Assembly: GCF_018446385.1 (NCBI RefSeq)
Contig: NC_055992.1
Location: 103,558,947 to 103,622,946 of the forward strand
Origin: Zingiber officinale
Taxonomy: Eukaryota; Streptophyta; Magnoliopsida; Zingiberales; Zingiberaceae
Reading direction: 5' to 3'
Length of the DNA: 64,000 nucleotides
The position numbers and the translations under genes were made by a program. Of this stretch, positions 1 through 10,460 are shown one piece after another. Within the stretch, counting starts at the first letter, position 1. Each line of letters starts with the position of its first letter. The notes beneath the pieces were generated by a model. It was not told the DNA's origin. It worked only from the letters and a program-made list of their open reading frames with translations, and did no database searches.

Positions 1-807
1 TTCTTCAAAGCTAAGAACTGAGCCTTTTTTTCTGTATCAAAAAAATCTTTTTAAAGTCACTTCAACCTTAATCGTACCCGGGTTTATTTGCTCTGCTACG
101 TGCGAACAGGGGAACATGGCTTGTTGGCTACTGACTTTGATTGAACAAACCACCCTGATAAAACATGCTTAGTGGTTCAATGAATCCGCAACTGGCAAGA
201 AAAGAAACAGTGCCGACTACATAATTCTGCTGAAACTTCTTTTTCTGCCTTTCCTTGCAACATTCACACATTTATAATTTGATTAACAAGAAAAAGAATA
301 TAACAAGTATGATGCAAATCGAGCACACTCTATGTATTGGTGTGTCCACTTAATTCTCTTACAAGAGATCGATACTTGGTTTTTCCTTTGTTTTTAACGC
401 AAACTCTGATTAATATCTATCAGCAACAAAAGTATACCCATACAAAACCGTTGTCTTGGAAGACTGTATCATCTTGTGGGGCATGTTGTCAAATCCACAC
501 GCTAAAAGCTATTTTTTAGTGATAAAAGAAAATAACAAATGGTGATGGAGGAGATGTACCTACAAAATGATAGTTATCAATCAGGCTGAGTTGTTGCCGT
601 TTTCAGCTGCTCATTCTCTGGATGTGTCAATTCTGTCCATTGTCTCTCTTCTTCTTTACGGTGGATTTCCTCCTGGAGAATGGCTGTCTCTCAAGATAAC
701 CTCCATCATAAATTGCCTCGAATCCTCCAGTTTTTGGCACGGCGGTCTTCTCTGGAAGTAAAAGAAGGGGATAAAGATCTGTTTGAAGAAGTGAAGTGTG
801 CTGTACA
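1..807. other. Upstream region of the MAP70 gene
   Basis: AT-rich sequence with no convincing gene. The part next to position 808 should hold the promoter and 5' leader of the MAP70 gene. Short open stretches here show no family resemblance, and I see no clear TATA box. An in-frame TGA at 784-786 lies before the first usable ATG at 808, which supports that start. An upstream non-coding exon cannot be excluded. Confidence 0.5.
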
Positions 808-3800
808 ATGGGCAGCTTGGGTGATGCAGCAGGAGCCAAGGAACTCTTTGCGAGTCTTTCTGACCCTGTAATAATTGAGCTCAACAGGCTACAAAATAGT
901 ATTTTGGGTACGTTTGTCCTTCAAACTTTTTTCCTTCACGAATTACTCTTCTACTTCTAGATCTTAGCCAAGTTGCTCAAACATGATTTCCTGCTCAAAA
1001 GGTCCAGTTCTCATTGAAGAATATGGGCATTCTGAAATACAAATTACACAGCTCATTTTTCTAAGTCCATTTTGGATTTCTTGAACTCGGAAAATTGCCT
1101 TGCTGCGGAAAGAGTTTAGTTCATACTCATAGAAAGTGCCAAATTTCCTAAGCTTAAGAATGAATATAAAGATCAAACTAGTGGGGTCTGAGTTTGACAG
1201 GATAAATTCTAAATATCGATTTCCAATGATGACACAGAGAAAGCTTTTATTAGAGATAAAATGACAGTCCCCACATATTCGCATACTACCTTCAACATAA
1301 ATATATGATTCATAAAAGTTTAGATTCTAGGTTACTTGCTAGAATCCTCAGCAAGCCGCTTCAACCTACAACAAATGATGCCAACTTTTATTCTTTCTGG
1401 ATGAAATCCAATGTAATTTTTGATAATCATAATTGCCTTCTTAATAACAGAGTTTTTGAAGTAAAATTCAGACTGGCTCAGAATTTTACTCATTTGTCAC
1501 AATAGTTGGGCTTACCTGTATGAAAGAAAAGTATCTGCATGAGTTCCCGTCCACTTGTTTCTCATCCGAATGATTCAGTTTCAATAACATCAAAGCAGTA
1601 CAAAGGATAAAAGGAAGTGGATTGACTACCAATCATTTTCTTTCCAACAGTTCTAGTTAGCATCAATTTCATGGATCCCATTACTAACCAAGTCTCCGTT
1701 ATGCTATTGTCGGAACAGGGGGTCCTACTTCTGGGCTATTTTTGTCCTTTTCTTATTGTAAACAACAGAAATTACTTTAGTTTCTGCAAGATCATTTGGC
1801 ATTATCTGAAAGTTGGGTCCTACAATAACATCAATGAAGCAATTGAGTTTGATTGCATAAATTCATTTGAACCGACTTGACTAAATTCTGAGCTTAACCT
1901 GCAGAGAAGGAAAGGGAGTTGGGACTTGCTAAAAATGAAATAAAAGCCTTGAAGGGAACTGAAATCTTGAAGGATAAGGCCATTATGGAGGCAAGTAGAG
2001 AATAAGAAAACAAGACAATTGATAACCACAACCAACCTTTTTTGAGTTTGTACTAACCTTTTCTATTTCATGTTCTCTAGTTAAGCAACCAACTGAAGAA
2101 AATGGATGAAAAACTAGGGATCACTGAGAAACAGCTTGAACAGAAGGTTTCCTCAATCATTACATTTTACATACAAAAATCTTGAAGAGTGATTAGTGTC
2201 TTGGCTGGCTGACAAACCCATCATCTGTTACATTGCAGAATCTTGACATCAAAAAACTAACCAACGAGACAAAAGAGGCGTTGGCAGCACAAATTTCTGC
2301 AGAAGCAATTTTAAGAAGGGTATATGCGAATCAAAAGGATGAGGAACTCACCCCTATCGAGGTTCTCATAGCACCACTTGAGTCAGACATCAAACAATAC
2401 AGAAATGAGGTACCATTCTTTAACACACTGCATTCGGGAGGAATGACTAAATTGTAGGTTTTTCAATATTCTGAACATTATAATTCCAGAAGCATGACCC
2501 GATTATGGATTTTTACATACTAATCACATGCAGATTGTAATGCTTCAAGAGGATATAAAAGCATTGGAAAGATTGACAAAGTCTAAAGAGGCAGCACTAG
2601 TGGAAGCGGAAAGTCTTCTGCATAATGCACTTGAACAAGTAAGGAATGTAGAAGTCATGAAAAACAAAAATCTCGAATTGAAAAGGCAAATAGAGATCTG
2701 CCAGGCATATTTCCTATCTTTAAATTATTACTTTTGCAAATTAACCAAGCATCAAACCGGGCTCAATGATATTTTTCTGCAGGAAGAAAACAAAATTCTG
2801 GAGAAAACTTACAGAAAGAAAGTTGTTGAAGTGGAAAAACTTATGAAAACAATTCATGAGCTTGAGGAAAATATTCTAGCTGGTGGTGCAAGTGCCAATG
2901 CGATAAGGGACTATCAGCGCAAGATCTCTGAGATAAATGTAGGTTTAAGTACATTAAGTATTGCAATTTGGCATTCTGTAGTTCTCCACTGGAGGCTAAA
3001 TTTTTAGAGGATCAATAAATGTATAGGAGGAGAAAAGGATGGTTGAGAGAGAACTGGCAAGAGTTAAAGTTTCGGCAGGTAGGATAGCTACAGCAGCAGC
3101 AAATGAGTGGAAGGATGATGGAGACAAAGTCATACCTGTCAAGCAGTGGTTGGAAGAGAGGAGAATTTTGCAGGTTTGCTAATTTCTATGGCAATTATCT
3201 TATATTCTTAATAAGTTCTATTCAGAAACTATCTATGAACACTTTCCTGTCCAATTGCAACAACATAGTTCCTAACATGTGTGCGCTTCCATTGCTAACA
3301 CAAAATTTTGGTAATAATATGATTTCCCCTGATAGCTCTTAGCATGCACAATTGTAGGGGGAGATACAGAGGTTAAAGGATAAGTTAACTTTAGCAGGAA
3401 GAACATTAAAGGCAGAGACTCAACTTAAGGTAAAAAACTTATCAATCAGTTCTAGTCTAAATTGACAATAATCAGTATTTTATAAGTTCCAACCTACCAT
3501 ATCACAGGAGAAACTAAGCTTGAGGCTGAAGACGTTGGAACAGTGCATGAAGCATTCAAGTCTTCCAGAAAAGACAAGAGACCTTTGTGAGAGGAAGAAG
3601 TGTGAATTGGCATCGCCCAAGGACCTCAAAAAGGTTTCTCATGCACCCAACAATGACACTGTATTGCAGAAGCCTAACTTAAATTCTGGAGATGTTGATA
3701 ATGCCCGAGGAATGGTGAGCTTAAACTCAAATGTTGTGAAAAAAAATTCACTAGCTTTGAGAAGCAGGTCATTCAATGACACTGGGAAGGAAAATGCAGA

Positions 3801-4246
3801 AACAAATGTCAGGTCCAATAGGTATGCAGATGATGTTATGATGGGAAGAAACCAGGTCAACCATGAGGTTAATGAAAAAAAATGTGGAGACAGCAAGTCA
3901 CAAAATGAGAACCAAGAAAATGGCTACGAAGATATGGTGTCTGGGTTTCTTTATGACAAACTGCAAAAAAAAGTTATAAACTTGAAAGAATCTCACAAGG
4001 ACAAGGATAATGTATTGATCATGAAAGATGAGGAAATCAAGGTTTATATAGAACAGTTCATTCTACTTGGTTTAATGCATAAGTGTTCTTGCTTAATGAA
4101 AATAATTTCTTTTATTTCAGTTTCTCCTAAGGAAGGTTGATGTGCTAACGAAGGCTGTAGAAGTGGAATCCAAGAAGAAAAGGAGAAATGCACGAGAAAA
4201 GGAAATGATCAAGTTAGAGAACAACAAGCATAATATTGACATCTGA
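808..4246 (+). CDS. MAP70: Microtubule-associated protein 70 (MAP70), ten exons
   Basis: Plant-specific coiled-coil protein. Known MAP70s bind cortical microtubules and act in cell shape and secondary wall patterning. Exons by reading frame and splice sites: 808-907, 1905-1990, 2081-2146, 2239-2409, 2534-2704, 2783-2938, 3027-3173, 3358-3429, 3508-4041, 4121-4246. They sum to 1629 nt, or 542 residues, with no break. Family hallmarks in order: SDPVIIELNRLQN, EKERELGLAKNEIKAL, NLDIKKLTNE, LRRVYANQKD, ALERLTKSKEAAL, LKRQIEICQEENKILEK, ILAGGASANAIRDYQRKI, ANEWKDDGDKVIPVKQWLEE and a final VDVLTKAVEVESKKKRR. Known family members are roughly 510-630 residues, so the length fits; the C-terminal tail after the last coiled coil looks short. 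The introns after exons 2 and 5 begin with GC, not GT. The ELNRLQN start resembles MAP70-5 more than MAP70-1, but I hold the subtype loosely. Confidence 0.93.
1991..2080 (+). other. GC-AG intron in MAP70 (intron 2)
   Basis: Exon 2 ends ATGGAG and the intron opens GCAAGT, the textbook GC-type donor (AG|GCAAGT). It closes at TTCTCTAG before TTAAGCAACC. Only this junction gives the family sequence (AIME followed by LSNQLKKMDEKL). Using the GT four bases downstream would shift the frame. Confidence 0.8.
2705..2782 (+). other. Short GC-AG intron in MAP70 (intron 5), stop-free
   Basis: The family sequence ICQEENKILEK is restored only if the intron starts GCATAT after TGCCAG and ends at TTTCTGCAG. 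It is 78 nt, a multiple of three, with no in-frame stop. Retaining it would therefore insert 26 residues without ending translation. The donor is weaker than the one at 1991. Confidence 0.7.
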
Positions 4247-6653
4247 ATCAGGTAGGTAAAACTTGATTTCGGAGGGTGTGTAGCTCACTTTTTCCATCTT
4301 TTACATTCACTTAAGCACACTGATATAAATTTAGATCTAAATGGTAATGTTTCTCTCTATTTTCTCATAAGTACATGCCAAAGTTGAGATCATCAATAAA
4401 CTAAGGTTGTGAATGTGTGTTATTTAATCTTGCTTCACTACTAAAAACATGATGGTTAGTTCTGCAGGTTTCCAAAGTGATTTGAAGCATCATATGAATT
4501 CAGAGCTTAGAATTTGAACATGACATCTAATAGCGTGTTGTATCTGGTGATTCTAATGTACAATTTCAACATCATAATAGAGAAGATTGTCCCTTCCCTT
4601 CTCTATTTTTAATCTTTTTATTGTGTATAACATACAGTTGAGTTCCGAGCATGTTGAATTTTGTATTTGAAGTAAAGTAATAGAAAGGAAAATTGGTGAA
4701 TCGTCTTCATAGACGGTAGGGCCAGTCATATGTATCTTTTGCTGGAACAATGAAATAAAGATGAAATTAATACTAGCCTAAAACAAGTTAATAAGTTAAA
4801 CTTGAATTGATTGATAACAACTTTAATTTGGAAAGAAATTTTGGCAGAAAATTACTTGTAATACTGCACTTGAAAAGAGTGCTAAGTTTAAACTACACTG
4901 TTCATCAATAAGCCTAAATGCATCCAACTATTGCGAAATGAACAAAGATCACTACTCATGCTTTGATGGAATTGATCAGATTTAGACAAACATGTAAAAA
5001 TGGATAAAAAAGGAGACTAGCTCTGCTTTTGCAGTTATCTATTGTGAAAAAAAAAATCTGTATCGGCTATGTTGCAGAATTTAGTTATCCCATTAGTTAC
5101 ATGCTCCAACATAGCCGATACTGTTCTAGTCTTCTCATATGGGTAGGAAATATTTTAACAGACTGCTTTAGAGGAGGAAAATTCTAAAGCAATAAGCACT
5201 TCATGGGCACATAATTATCATTGAACATTACTAATAAAAAATTGCGTGAAGCACTTACAAAAGGCATACTGAGCGTATGAATATAGGATGCCAAACATTT
5301 GAAGCAAGAAAATAGAAAACAATTATTGTTGGCTTGTGTGAGCTAGAATATTAAAATAGAAGTGAAAACAGATCAGATCATGAGCAGTATAAGGAAATAA
5401 TTTATCCAAGTCGTGACGGAGATAGCATTTGAGCTCGTAGTGGATGCATGCCAATCATTTGATAATTAATATGCCTGGGAAAATAACACCCATCAAATCT
5501 ATAATTACCATACAATATAACATAAGTAGGGGCGCTTTCAGCTATGGAACACTTACAGAAATCACATGAGGGATGTTTAAGTAAAGATCCTGAATCAAAT
5601 TTCAGAAACAGACCACCAGATTATAAGTTAAGATATATGAGCTAGTAGAAAAAATTGATAAAGTTGCAAAAGAATAGACAAAGCAAGGGTGCTTTAGAGT
5701 TGAAGATGGGATATCCACAAACATAAAATGGAGATGCATGAAGCAAGGTTGAGTCATCTGTTGGAAGATCCGCACTACACCTCTGTCAATTTTGCAGTGA
5801 TCTCCATTCTCACCTTCTTTTAGTTGTCAACAAGATCTTTATTTGAAGAATCATTATGTGTCATTTGGCAAAGAACATATCATTCTGCTGGGAATAGCAT
5901 ACAGAACAGGTCAACAATCCTCAACAGTGAGGTTTCCTCGACCTCATGTACAACCAATTACAATCTTTTGTTTCCCCAATTTAAAATGCATTGTTCTCTT
6001 CTCCATCTCTGCAAGGTGAGGTGAGGGTGCAAGGCTTCTTCCAAAGATCTTCGTCACTTAATAGGATGTCAAACAGGCCTACCAATATATAAGCGGAAAG
6101 TTATGGTTCACATTGGCCATGATTGGTGTGCATATATCTATAAATATATGTATATATGCAAAGCATGACATAATGACTACACACTATGGACCCAAGGCAT
6201 AGGCCAGAGAAAGGCAGCACCAGTTGTAGGCAGAATAGTTTTTTTTAAAAAAAAAAATAATTGTTTACATTTTAAGCATTTTACATATGAAGTTTTCAAT
6301 GATGTTTGATGATTAAATTAGATATATTACAATTTAACAGTTATATTTAAAAGTTTTAAAAATATATATACGAGAAATACAATTATGCAAAGTCAAGGCA
6401 CAGTCCTTTGAATGATCTACATGTGGGTCTCTCAAAACAATATAATGAGTATCTCAAGTTCATCAAAGTGTGTAACTGCTACTCGAAAGTTAAGGACAAC
6501 AGAATCAAGCAAAAGAATTCATTGAAACAGGAAGTATTTATTAGCAATTTTGCATGCATTAGAAATCAGCACTAACATCTCATTGACTACAAAATCAAGG
6601 AAAAACAATAACAGAAATATCATTTCGAGTATTCATTTATCTACCCGTGTATC
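4247..6653. other. Intergenic region between convergent genes
   Basis: AT-rich, no recognisable gene. A strong splice donor (CAG|GTAGGT) lies just after the MAP70 stop, at 4252, so the 3' leader may hold an intron. A perfect 15-bp inverted repeat sits at 5060-5121. Around 6180-6260 there is a repeat-like patch ending in T and A runs. Nothing else is supportable. Confidence 0.5.
5060..5121. repeat. Perfect 15-bp inverted repeat (hairpin)
   Basis: GTATCGGCTATGTTG at 5060-5074 is followed, after a 32-nt spacer, by its exact reverse complement at 5107-5121. It could form a 62-nt hairpin in RNA. It may be a foldback transposon remnant or a small-RNA precursor; the sequence alone does not decide. 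Confidence 0.6.
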
Positions 6654-8747
6654 CTAAGCAGCAACTTTGTAAGATGAGTTTCTTGACTCCAACCATGATT
6701 CAGCCGCAAGTTGTGTGGTTAGAAACCATCCAGCCTTGTCTGGTGCTTCATGAAATGGTGCACAGATTTCTCTCAAGTGAGACTGGAAAACAGATGCTAA
6801 CCCTTTTTCTGAATATTTATGTTTTCCATGCCCTGTGAAGATACCAAGTAATGGAGGCAAGTTTTCTCCATTCTGTAAGGATTTGGCTAGATCATTCATC
6901 CAAACATGTAATGCAGTTAGAGCAGCTCCATGTGAGAGACCCTTCACATATAAGGACCACTGTGTAGCAGATCGAGATTGAAGATCTGTATATATCTCAA
7001 GTTGAATTGCCAGGTCGAGAAGCACACACGCTCTTTCCAAATGGTTGAGGTTTACACAGAGATCTATCAAACAATTACTATAAGCTCTTTTTACTTCACT
7101 ACTCACGTTATGGAAGAGTAGTACAGCTTCTTGTCTAACTGTATCATTGTCACAAGCCTCGTCAACCAGCAAATTTACTAAAGAACCCAGCTGAGTATTT
7201 CCTCTTTCAATACAACCAATAATCTTCCCAAGTTCTTCTGTTGCCGTCTGAGCTACCACATTCAGGAGACAGCCACATAACCTATCATCAGGTTTGATCC
7301 CCCAACCTAGAAGTTTGTCAAATGCTTTAACAATGCTATCAGTTCTTCCAGCTTTGCCATAGCACTGGATTAGAGATGTAAGCACAAAAATATTTGGCTG
7401 ATACCCAGCTTCTGACATTTCATTCAACATGCTTTCAGCCTCAGAAACTTTTCCACTGCACGAGTATGCAGTTATCATAGCCGAGTAACTCCAACTATCT
7501 GGTTTGCAGGCATTTGATAGCTCCTTCATTTCATTAAAAATTTTCACTGCTTCATCAACTGAACCAACATCAGCGCACATTGACAAAAGCATGTTGTACA
7601 AGATAATATCAAGCTCCATTTCCTTCCTCATCTGCCTATACACGTCAAGCGCATCTTCAGCATATCTAGCTTTAGCATATGCTCGCAGAAGAGCTGAGTA
7701 TGTTGCTCTGTTAGGAGCCAACCCCTTGCTACACATTTCACGGTAAATAGTCTTGACTTGCCATGGTCTTCTGGCCCTGCCCATGGCATCCAACAACGTA
7801 TTGTAAATAACCAAATTAGGCTTAGCACCAAGGGCCTTCATCTCTTCGTACACATTCAGCGCCCCATCAAAATTACCTGAAATGCCATATACCCTAATCA
7901 CAGTCGCAAAAGTCACAGGATCAAGCCGCCACTTTTCTGCACGAGCACGGTCGTACAATTCAAGAGCCATCTCCACATTATTCAACCGACCATAAGCATC
8001 AATCATGGCCGAGTAGGTGATATCATCTGGGTGGCATCCAAACTCGGGCATTTTCTCAAACCACTCGACTGCTTTTTCGGGCTTGTTGCAGAACCTGGCA
8101 CAGCTTATCATAGTTGTGAATGTCACGTTATCCGGCTTAATTCCTTTTTCCAGCATCTCCCCCCAGAGGCCCTCCGCGCCCACCAAGTCCTTGGACTTTC
8201 TAAGAACCTTAAGCGTGACGTTGTAGAGAACTACCTCCCTGTCGATCTTGCGCTGGAACCAACGAAGAGCAAGAACGGCATTATGGGAGTTGGACATGCT
8301 GTTAAGGACGATGACGGCGTCCTGCACGGTTGCTGCGCTGCCGAAGGAGGCAAGGACGGCGGAGATGGAAGGATCGGTAGGGTCGGAGGAGTCTAGGGAG
8401 GCAGCGAGGAGGGCAAGGCGGGCGTAGCGGGAATCGGAGGAGCGCTGGCGGAGGCGGGAGGCGCGAGGGCTGTTGGGGTTGACCCAGATGGAGTTCTTGA
8501 AGGGCGATGGATGCGAAGATGGAGGAGAAGGAGGAGAGGAGATATGGTGGTCTTCTAGGGAGACGCTGAGTGGCTTGTGGAGATGCCGATGGAGATGAAG
8601 GAAGTGGGGAAAGGAAAGGGGGTGGGACGGAATGAAGCTTTTCCTTTTACTCCTGCATGAGGTCGAGGAAGCGAGAGGTAGAGGGAAGGAAGAGGAGGAG
8701 TGGAGTTGGGCAAAGGAAGGAGCTGCTGGAGAGAAGCAGAAAGTCAT
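6654..8747 (-). CDS. SVR7: Chloroplast PPR-SMR protein, SVR7/ATP4 type
   Basis: Single-exon gene of 697 residues. The start is the ATG at 8747; the codon before it is GTG. The first ~60 residues are rich in Ser, Pro, His and Arg with few acids, as in a plastid transit peptide. Tandem P-type PPR motifs run from about residue 170 to 490 (for example NVTFTTMISCARFCNKPEKA, DDITYSAMIDAYGRLNNVEM, NLVIYNTLLDAMGRARRPWQ). The C-terminus is SMR-like, with WSLYVKGLSHGAALTALHVW, TGHGKHKYSEKGLA and GWFLTTQLAAESWLESR. The whole length matches Arabidopsis SVR7 (At4g16390), and maize ATP4 is the known counterpart. Those proteins act in the plastid and support accumulation of ATP synthase and other photosynthetic transcripts and their translation. 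No break is seen. The gene converges on MAP70. Confidence 0.95.
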   Translation of the reverse strand: MTFCFSPAAPSFAQLHSSSSFPLPLASSTSCRSKRKSFIPSHPLSFPHFLHLHRHLHKPLSVSLEDHHISSPPSPPSSHPSPFKNSIWVNPNSPRASRLRQRSSDSRYARLALLAASLDSSDPTDPSISAVLASFGSAATVQDAVIVLNSMSNSHNAVLALRWFQRKIDREVVLYNVTLKVLRKSKDLVGAEGLWGEMLEKGIKPDNVTFTTMISCARFCNKPEKAVEWFEKMPEFGCHPDDITYSAMIDAYGRLNNVEMALELYDRARAEKWRLDPVTFATVIRVYGISGNFDGALNVYEEMKALGAKPNLVIYNTLLDAMGRARRPWQVKTIYREMCSKGLAPNRATYSALLRAYAKARYAEDALDVYRQMRKEMELDIILYNMLLSMCADVGSVDEAVKIFNEMKELSNACKPDSWSYSAMITAYSCSGKVSEAESMLNEMSEAGYQPNIFVLTSLIQCYGKAGRTDSIVKAFDKLLGWGIKPDDRLCGCLLNVVAQTATEELGKIIGCIERGNTQLGSLVNLLVDEACDNDTVRQEAVLLFHNVSSEVKRAYSNCLIDLCVNLNHLERACVLLDLAIQLEIYTDLQSRSATQWSLYVKGLSHGAALTALHVWMNDLAKSLQNGENLPPLLGIFTGHGKHKYSEKGLASVFQSHLREICAPFHEAPDKAGWFLTTQLAAESWLESRNSSYKVAA

Positions 8748-9132
8748 CACCTTGCTCGATTCTTCGCCGCTGTCGTCGCCGCCTCCTCCTCAGAAGCCGA
8801 CGGTGATGAGGGTTTGGTTTTGGGGACGATGACTGATGAGTTCGCTTCGCTGCCTTATCAGATTATTTGCATCGATTGCGTCCACTTCTTCAAGGGATTT
8901 ACGTCCCGATTGAGTTCCGAAAAGGAAACAAGTTTTATCGCAAGGACTATTTTGTAAAAAAAACGGTTTTTCGGGTAAAACCATAAGGACTTGTAACAGG
9001 ATAGAATTTAAACTAAACTTTTAAAGTTCTCTGACAAAACAATTTTATTATTACAAGAATTATGTGTTTCGATTCGAGAACAAATCTGGTAAGCAAGAGT
9101 TTGGACTTTTATAGCAAAATGAAGAAAAACAA
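8748..9132. other. 5' region of the SVR7 gene
   Basis: Holds the presumed promoter and leader of the minus-strand PPR gene and the spacer to the tRNA gene. The part near the gene is GC- and CT-rich, grading into AT-rich sequence. No other gene is seen. Confidence 0.5.
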
Positions 9133-9206
9133 TTCCATTGCCGGGATTTGAACCCGGGTCGCCTGGGTGAAAGCCAGGTATCCTAACCGGACTAGACGAC
9201 AATGGA
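9133..9206 (-). tRNA. tRNA-Glu (anticodon UUC)
   Basis: Read on the minus strand, the 7-bp acceptor stem TCCATTG/CAATGGA closes a 74-nt cloverleaf with discriminator A. The D arm contains the A box TAGTCCGGTTAGGATA. The anticodon arm CCTGG-CTTTCAC-CCAGG gives anticodon TTC (9169-9171 on the plus strand). The T arm carries the B box GGTTCAAATCC. No intron. It looks functional and matches the plant nuclear tRNA-Glu form. Confidence 0.95.
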
Positions 9207-10455
9207 ATGGTGCTCTGATTTCAAATTTAAATTATTTAAACTTTAAATATAATGTGATGTAATGTTTAAAATTCATGTAATATGGAAATTAGATGGAATT
9301 TCCAAATTAAATAAATTAATGTGACTTTAAATTTTGCTTATAGTTCAACTTTTATCTTGAGGTTGTGGCTTCACTCTTAAGGGTCTATCTATGCTCTTGA
9401 CTAAGGTTTGTTACTATATTGCATGAACCCATGATTTTGCTCTTATATAATTGGTGCTGTGGTATACTCATTTGGAGTTTGAACTTTTATCCTGAAGGGT
9501 GTTACTCTTCTTGTATAGTTGATGTTGAGCACATTCACTTATAACTATATTATTGATGTGGGGTTAAGTAAGGGGTTGCACGTGGTAGATTCTTGACTCA
9601 ATCAATATAGATTCAACATGATCCTTGATCCAATCAACATAGATTCCGAGTCACATAGGATCTCGATTGCACCCGAGTTGAGTCGGAGTGGGTTACGATG
9701 ATCTCGGATTAGGTCAATTACAATAACTTTTCCAAGTTCAACAAAGATTCGATCGAGTTAGTTCAAGTTTTGGTCCACCAATTTAGTAAAGTTGGTTCAA
9801 GTATGGCAAAGCAAGGATGCATCAGTTGCGGAAAGGACATTGGATCAAAAGGCTTGTCAGTTATCTTTGTCGGTAATAAGGGGCATTGTCGGGAAGGGTG
9901 TGTTGATTACTAATACGATGTGTTGTGAGTGGACCCAGAGGTAATATGAAATTGATGGTTAAGATGATGTAACAGTTAAAGTAAATGTGAGATGTCGGTC
10001 AAAGTAAGGGTGCATGTATCCGGATGAACCACCTTTCAGAAGTGAGGCTCCCAGTACGAATCCAGACGAACTTTAACCCAACCGGGGCCATGGGGCATAG
10101 TTCTTTATATCTTATGGACAAGTCTCTCAGTATACGGTCAATCGGTCTCACATCCATTCGAACTTAAGGGACTTAGCTCCTCATTCTTATGATACAAATT
10201 TCAATATACAGTCGATCGACCTAAAGTTTCAATCCGACTTAAGGGTCTAGTGCCCCACTCAGTGTCAACACACATAGAATAAACTCGGTCGGTTCCTACA
10301 ACAGTCAGGCATATGGTGCCCAACTCCCTGATTCTACAATACAACTCCCGACATATGGTCAGTCGACCAAAGTATCGGTCGAACTCATAGGGTATAGTTC
10401 CCCATCTCTCAGTGTTAAGGCAACTCTCAGGATATGGACGGTCAGCCAAAGAGTC
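9207..10455. repeat. Repeat-derived region, probably part of an old LTR
   Basis: No gene. From about 10100 the sequence is built of diverged tandem copies, roughly 80 bp each, of a motif like CAGTATACGGTCAATCGGTC followed by ACTTAAGGGACTTAG. The same motif continues directly after the copia element at 18928, so the copia element interrupts it. The left edge of this repeat is not clear. Confidence 0.4.
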
Positions 10456-10460
10456 GGTCT

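Noticed and set aside
964-1284. Minus-strand frame inside MAP70 intron 1
   Set aside because: No family resemblance and placed within an intron of a well-supported gene.
8031-8396. Plus-strand frame opposite the PPR gene
   Set aside because: Lies wholly within the PPR coding region on the other strand, with no family match.
8748-8750. Start of the PPR protein one codon earlier
   Set aside because: The codon is GTG, not ATG; the ATG at 8747 is the natural start.
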